Shown here in pieces: positions 60,618 through 64,000 of a DNA stretch of 64,000 nucleotides. The DNA lies in contig NZ_JAGIOC010000001.1 in NCBI RefSeq assembly GCF_017876515.1, forward strand, positions 3,410,001 through 3,474,000, read 5' to 3'. How positions within the stretch are numbered: the stretch's first letter is position 1; each line of letters opens with the position of its first letter. The notes below the pieces were generated by a model. That model was not told where the DNA came from. It did not search any database and was given only the letters and a program-made list of their open reading frames with translations. This stretch comes from Brachybacterium fresconis (GTDB taxonomy: Bacteria > Actinomycetota > Actinomycetes > Actinomycetales > Dermabacteraceae). The position numbers and the translations under genes were made by a program.

Positions 60618-60623
60618 ACGGTA
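60618..60623 (-). promoter_or_regulatory. Leaderless-type -10 element for lacI
   Basis: TACCGT-GAACGGC-ATG 60610 on the minus strand, implying that lacI also has its own promoter within the operon. Confidence 0.5.
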
Positions 60624-60656
60624 TCCCGTCGCTGCGGCGCATCCCGCTCTCCGCCG

Positions 60657-61970
60657 TCACTTCGCCAGGATCTTCTTGAGGCCGTCGGAGATGCGGGTGG
60701 CCGTCTCCTGCGACTTCTGCTGGCCGGTCCAGCACAGCTCCAGCTGGTCCGTCAGCAGCCCCGCCATCTCGGAGAACGACGTCATCGTCTGCAGTGCCAC
60801 CATCTCCTCCGGGACCGTGCGGGCATTCTCGGCGAAGACCGTCATCAGCTCTGGGCGGTACACCCAGTCGAGGTCCTGGCCGACGAGGTCCTCGCGCACG
60901 GGCACGAAGCTGGACTCCTCGCAGAACCGGGACATGCTCTCGTCGTTGCACATGTATTCGACGTACTTCGCGGCGGCCTCCGGATCGCCGGCGCTCGAGG
61001 TCACCACCAGGGCGTTGCCGCCCATGTTCGTCGCCTTGCCGACGTCCTGGAACAGCGGCCCGACGGTCCAGCTCTCCTCGGGGAGCTTGTCCTTCAGTCC
61101 CAGCATCTTGAAGTCGCTGGCGATCATCATGCCCACCTGCTCGTTGGCGAACAGGGTCTCGGCCGTCTGGGCCTTGCTCGCCTTGAGGCTGTTCTCCGGG
61201 GACATCAGCCCGTCTTCGAACCAGGTGCGGGACCATTCGATGGCCTCGACGCCCTCGTCGCTGTCGATGGCGGGAGCGGTGAGGTCCGCGTTCAACAGCG
61301 AGCCACCGTGCATGTACAGCACCGGCAGCCAGCGTGAGGCGGTCTCGGGGCCGACGAGGAACCAGCTGAAGGCGTACTTGCCGGTCACCTTCTGCATCTC
61401 GGTGGCGATCTGCGTGAACTCGTCCCAGCTCCAGGCCTCGGAATCGTCGTGGGGAACCTCGGCGCCGATCTGCTCCATGATGTCGAGGTTGGTGAAGATC
61501 CCCCATCCGTCCGTGTGCAGGGGGACGCCGAAGACGCCGCCGTTCTGCTCGACCGCGGACCAGTACGGGCCCAGGAACTTCTCGCCGTAGCCAGATGGCA
61601 GATACTCGCTGAGGTCGACCAGCCCGCCATCGGCGAAGCGCCCCATGTTCTGGTAGGTCCAGGTCAGCACGTCCGGGGCGGTGTCGGAAGCCAGGCGGGT
61701 GCTCAGCCACGAGGTCGGGTTGTCCGCCGGGGTGGAGGTGAGGGTGACCGGCGTGCCGCCGTCGTCGTACTCGGTGATCAGCTCCTCGAAGGTCGCCATC
61801 GAGGCGGGGACGTTCCACGTCGCGTGGGTGAGCTCCCCGTCACCGCCCTTGCCGCCGCAGCCGGCCATCACGGCCGTGCCGGTCCCGGCCAGGGCGGCTG
61901 CCCCGGAGGCCTTGAACAGCTCTCGCCGGCCCAGATGCGGGAGCGTCAGATCGGAGATCGTGCGTGCCAT
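60657..61970 (-). CDS. Sugar ABC transporter substrate-binding lipoprotein
   Basis: SBP_bac_1 protein of 437 aa. Signal with twin Arg (GRRELFKASG) and lipobox VMAGC (Cys38). Typical segments: FADGGLVDLSEYLP, YGVPLHTD-like GVFGVPLHTDGWG and EEMVALQTMTSF. GGAGGACAG precedes ATG 61970. Third gene of the ABC operon. Sulfated mono- or oligosaccharides are plausible cargo given the sulfatase. Confidence 0.92.
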   Translation of the reverse strand: MARTISDLTLPHLGRRELFKASGAAALAGTGTAVMAGCGGKGGDGELTHATWNVPASMATFEELITEYDDGGTPVTLTSTPADNPTSWLSTRLASDTAPDVLTWTYQNMGRFADGGLVDLSEYLPSGYGEKFLGPYWSAVEQNGGVFGVPLHTDGWGIFTNLDIMEQIGAEVPHDDSEAWSWDEFTQIATEMQKVTGKYAFSWFLVGPETASRWLPVLYMHGGSLLNADLTAPAIDSDEGVEAIEWSRTWFEDGLMSPENSLKASKAQTAETLFANEQVGMMIASDFKMLGLKDKLPEESWTVGPLFQDVGKATNMGGNALVVTSSAGDPEAAAKYVEYMCNDESMSRFCEESSFVPVREDLVGQDLDWVYRPELMTVFAENARTVPEEMVALQTMTSFSEMAGLLTDQLELCWTGQQKSQETATRISDGLKKILAK

Positions 61971-62064
61971 GGTTCTGTCCTCCAGGTGGTGCTGGTCGGT
62001 TGTCGAACGGATGGTGCGGCCCAGGTGGTGCTGCCCCTTGCCGGGACGTGCTCTCCCGGGCGGC

Positions 62065-62943
62065 TCACTTCAGTCCCGAGCTCGCCATGCCCTGGACGAA
62101 GCGGCGCTGGAAGAGCAGGAACACGATGAGCACAGGGACGATGGAGATGAGGCTGACGGCCATGATCGGGCCGGTCGCCGAGTTGTAGATGCTGTTCATC
62201 GAGTTCAGGCCGACCGGCAGGGTGTAGCTGCTGATGGACGGCAGGGCGATCAGCGGCCAGATGAACTCGTTCCAGCGCCACACGAAGGTGAGGATCACCA
62301 GTACGGCGATCAGAGGCCCGCTCATCGGCAGCACGATGCGCCAGAAGATGGTCAGCTCGCCGGCGCCGTCGACGCGGGCGGCGTTGATCATCTCGTCGGG
62401 GATGGAGAGCATGAACTGGCGGGCCATGAAGATGGCCAGCGCCTCCGCAGAGCGGGGGAGGATCACGGCCCAGGGGGTGTCGGTCATGCCCAGTGAGTTC
62501 ACGATGATGAACTCGGGCACCATGATCACCTGGATGGGCACGGTGATCGTCACCAGCACCAGCACGAACAGCAGGTCACGACAGGGGAAGCGGTACTTGG
62601 CGAAGGCGTACCCGCCCAGCAGGCTGGTGAAGACCGTGACGATCACGGCACCGATGGTGATGATCGTGCTGTTGAGGAACCAGGTGAGGATGGGTTGGGT
62701 CTCGAACGCGGTGGCGAAGCTGCCCCACTGCATGGCATCGGGCCACAGGGAGAACTCGGGGGTGTTGACCTGGTCCGGCGGGCTGACCGCGGTGACGAAG
62801 ATCCAGTACACCGGCGCGATGGTGACGATCGCGCCCAGGATCAGCAGCAGCCACAGCAGCAGAGTGCCGGGGCGGCGCAGGCCGCGTCGCGGGCGGCGGG
62901 GCTGCCTCGTCGGGGACGGGATGCGGGTCGCGGTGGCGCTCAT
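62065..62943 (-). CDS. Sugar ABC transporter permease (MalG-type)
   Basis: Permease of 292 aa with six helices and the EAA loop EMINAARVDGAGELTIFWRI. An Arg/Pro-rich cytoplasmic start of 25 residues. ATG 62943 overlaps the stop of the partner permease (ATGA). Needs a shared ATPase such as MsiK encoded elsewhere; none is in the operon. Confidence 0.92.
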   Translation of the reverse strand: MSATATRIPSPTRQPRRPRRGLRRPGTLLLWLLLILGAIVTIAPVYWIFVTAVSPPDQVNTPEFSLWPDAMQWGSFATAFETQPILTWFLNSTIITIGAVIVTVFTSLLGGYAFAKYRFPCRDLLFVLVLVTITVPIQVIMVPEFIIVNSLGMTDTPWAVILPRSAEALAIFMARQFMLSIPDEMINAARVDGAGELTIFWRIVLPMSGPLIAVLVILTFVWRWNEFIWPLIALPSISSYTLPVGLNSMNSIYNSATGPIMAVSLISIVPVLIVFLLFQRRFVQGMASSGLK

Positions 62944-63881
62944 ACGGCCATTTCTCCTTCGGCGCGCTCGGACTGCCTGCGCACGACCGCCAGCAGCAGC
63001 AGGATGATGGTGAGCACGACGCTCAGCGCGCTGGCGTAGCCCAGCTCCCCGTTGGTGAAGGCGGATTCGAAGATGTACTGCAGCAGGACGGTGGTCGCGA
63101 AACCGGGACCGCCGCCGGTCATCACGTAGATGATGTCGAAGGCGTGCAGCGAGAAGATCACGTTGATGACGAACAGCAGGAACGTCGTCGGCGACAGCAA
63201 CGGCAGGACGATCCGGAGGAACGCCTGCCAGGTGGTCGCTCCGTCGAGTGCGGCCGCCTCGTGCAGGTCGGTGGGGATGTCCTGCAGCGCCGCCAGGTAC
63301 ACCACCATGCACAGGCCCACGCGCGTCCACACCACCGCCAGGATCAGCGTGACCATGGCGAGGTTGGGCGAGGTGAGCCACTGGACCCGGTCCAGTCCCA
63401 GAGCCGCCAGACCGTTGTTGATCACGCCGTAGTCGCCGTTGAAGATCCACGACATGATCAGCGACGTGACCACGCCGGAGACGACGATCGGCAGGAAATA
63501 GGCGGTGCGCAGGATCGCTCGGCCGGGCATCGGCCGGTTCAGGGCGATCGCCAGCGCCAGCCCGATCGCCATGCTCACCGGGACCGTTCCCACCGTGAAG
63601 ATGGCCGTGATCTTCAGACTCTGCCAGAACAGCGGGTCCTGGACCATGCGGGTGTAGTTGTCGACACCGATCCATTCCCCGGTCCCGAACTGGGCGACGT
63701 CCTGGAAGCTCAGCACCAGCATCCACCCGATCGGCACGAAGGCGAAGACGATGTACAGGCACATGGCCGGGCTGATGAACAGCCACGGCGCCCACCGGGG
63801 CCGCAGGCCGTGCCGCCGTCGAGGTCGACGTGAGGTGTCGCCGGTCCGTGCCGGAGCCGCCGCGTGAGAGGTCGTCACCAT
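62940..63881 (-). CDS. Sugar ABC transporter permease (MalF-type)
   Basis: Permease of 313 aa with six helices and EAA loop DLHEAAALDGATTWQAFLRI. ATG 63881 has GGAG 8 nt upstream; the frame extends to 63944 without a ribosome site. First gene visible in the operon; the promoter lies in the last 120 bp or beyond the window. No LacI-like dyad was seen in those bases. Confidence 0.9.
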   Translation of the reverse strand: MVTTSHAAAPARTGDTSRRPRRRHGLRPRWAPWLFISPAMCLYIVFAFVPIGWMLVLSFQDVAQFGTGEWIGVDNYTRMVQDPLFWQSLKITAIFTVGTVPVSMAIGLALAIALNRPMPGRAILRTAYFLPIVVSGVVTSLIMSWIFNGDYGVINNGLAALGLDRVQWLTSPNLAMVTLILAVVWTRVGLCMVVYLAALQDIPTDLHEAAALDGATTWQAFLRIVLPLLSPTTFLLFVINVIFSLHAFDIIYVMTGGGPGFATTVLLQYIFESAFTNGELGYASALSVVLTIILLLLAVVRRQSERAEGEMAV

Positions 63882-64000
63882 CGTGGCTCCGCCGTTCGTG
63901 TCGGTGCGGACACGGCGCACTCGGCTCCCGATGTCCGGCGACATGTGCAGCGACGACCCTGTCGCATGGTCGGCCTCCTGTGGTCGAGCAGTGCGGTCCT

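Overview
The window is very GC-rich, with codons ending mostly in G or C, tightly packed genes and many ATGA/GTGA overlaps. Many promoters look leaderless, of the form TANNNT followed 6-7 nt later by the start codon. There are several TetR-type regulators and MFS pumps, a PhoX with a Tat signal, and a type III PKS. Together these point to an actinobacterial chromosome. The protein flavour suggests a micrococcalean actinobacterium, perhaps Brachybacterium/Dermabacteraceae; that genus guess is inference. I saw no rRNA, tRNA, CRISPR array or transposase. Most of the window is metabolic and accessory content arranged as small catabolic or transport modules, each with its own regulator.

Layout. 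0-3 kb: an N-acyl-D-amino-acid deacylase-like amidohydrolase and an MHS-family permease, divergent from a DauR-type PAS/HTH regulator. 3-7.3 kb: a CPBP protease, an unknown membrane protein coupled to a peptidase E, and a D-serine-dehydratase-like PLP enzyme. 7.4-9.7 kb: a decayed patch holding a frameshifted AlbA_2 regulator and two further frame-disrupted genes. 9.7-13.5 kb: a beta carbonic anhydrase, a PIF1-like helicase with a C-terminal BRCT domain, and an orphan antitoxin next to a toxin stub. 13.5-16.7 kb: a type III polyketide synthase / methyltransferase / FAD hydroxylase operon. 17-20.2 kb: an APC permease, a small proline-rich protein and an amidase. 20.4-23.8 kb: a hypothetical protein, an MDR oxidoreductase and an aberrant proline-racemase homologue. 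23.9-26.7 kb: an FMN reductase and LLM flavin monooxygenase pair with a MarR regulator, and the remnant of a WrbA-like gene behind an intact promoter with operators.

27-30.4 kb: a zinc-ribbon protein, a homoserine-dehydrogenase-like/SAF enzyme, an epoxide hydrolase and a DUF2277 protein. 30.5-34.1 kb: a hydratase, BadH-like SDR, acyl-CoA dehydrogenase and TetR module resembling cyclohexanecarboxyl-CoA oxidation. 34.3-42.7 kb: three regulator/target pairs (TetR with a TetX-like monooxygenase, TetR with an MDR reductase, TetR with a DHA2 pump), an extra MFS pump and an SDR. 42.8-47.6 kb: an M24-fold protein lacking metal ligands, a TetR, a CvpA-like protein and PhoX. 47.6-57.6 kb: a GlucD-like enolase-superfamily enzyme with a creatininase-family hydrolase, a ROK pseudokinase, a complete peptide ABC transporter operon, and a divergent IclR plus serine hydrolase. 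57.7-63.9 kb: a small hypothetical protein, a sulfatase with its own promoter, and a LacI-regulated sugar ABC transporter operon.

The intergenic DNA is also structured. Two 75-bp palindromic elements about 10.7 kb apart share length and orientation. There are at least six intergenic tandem-repeat tracts with units of 14 to 31 bp. Several dyads or direct repeats sit in regulator promoters at helical-turn spacing. All calls come from reading the sequence; no database search was run.
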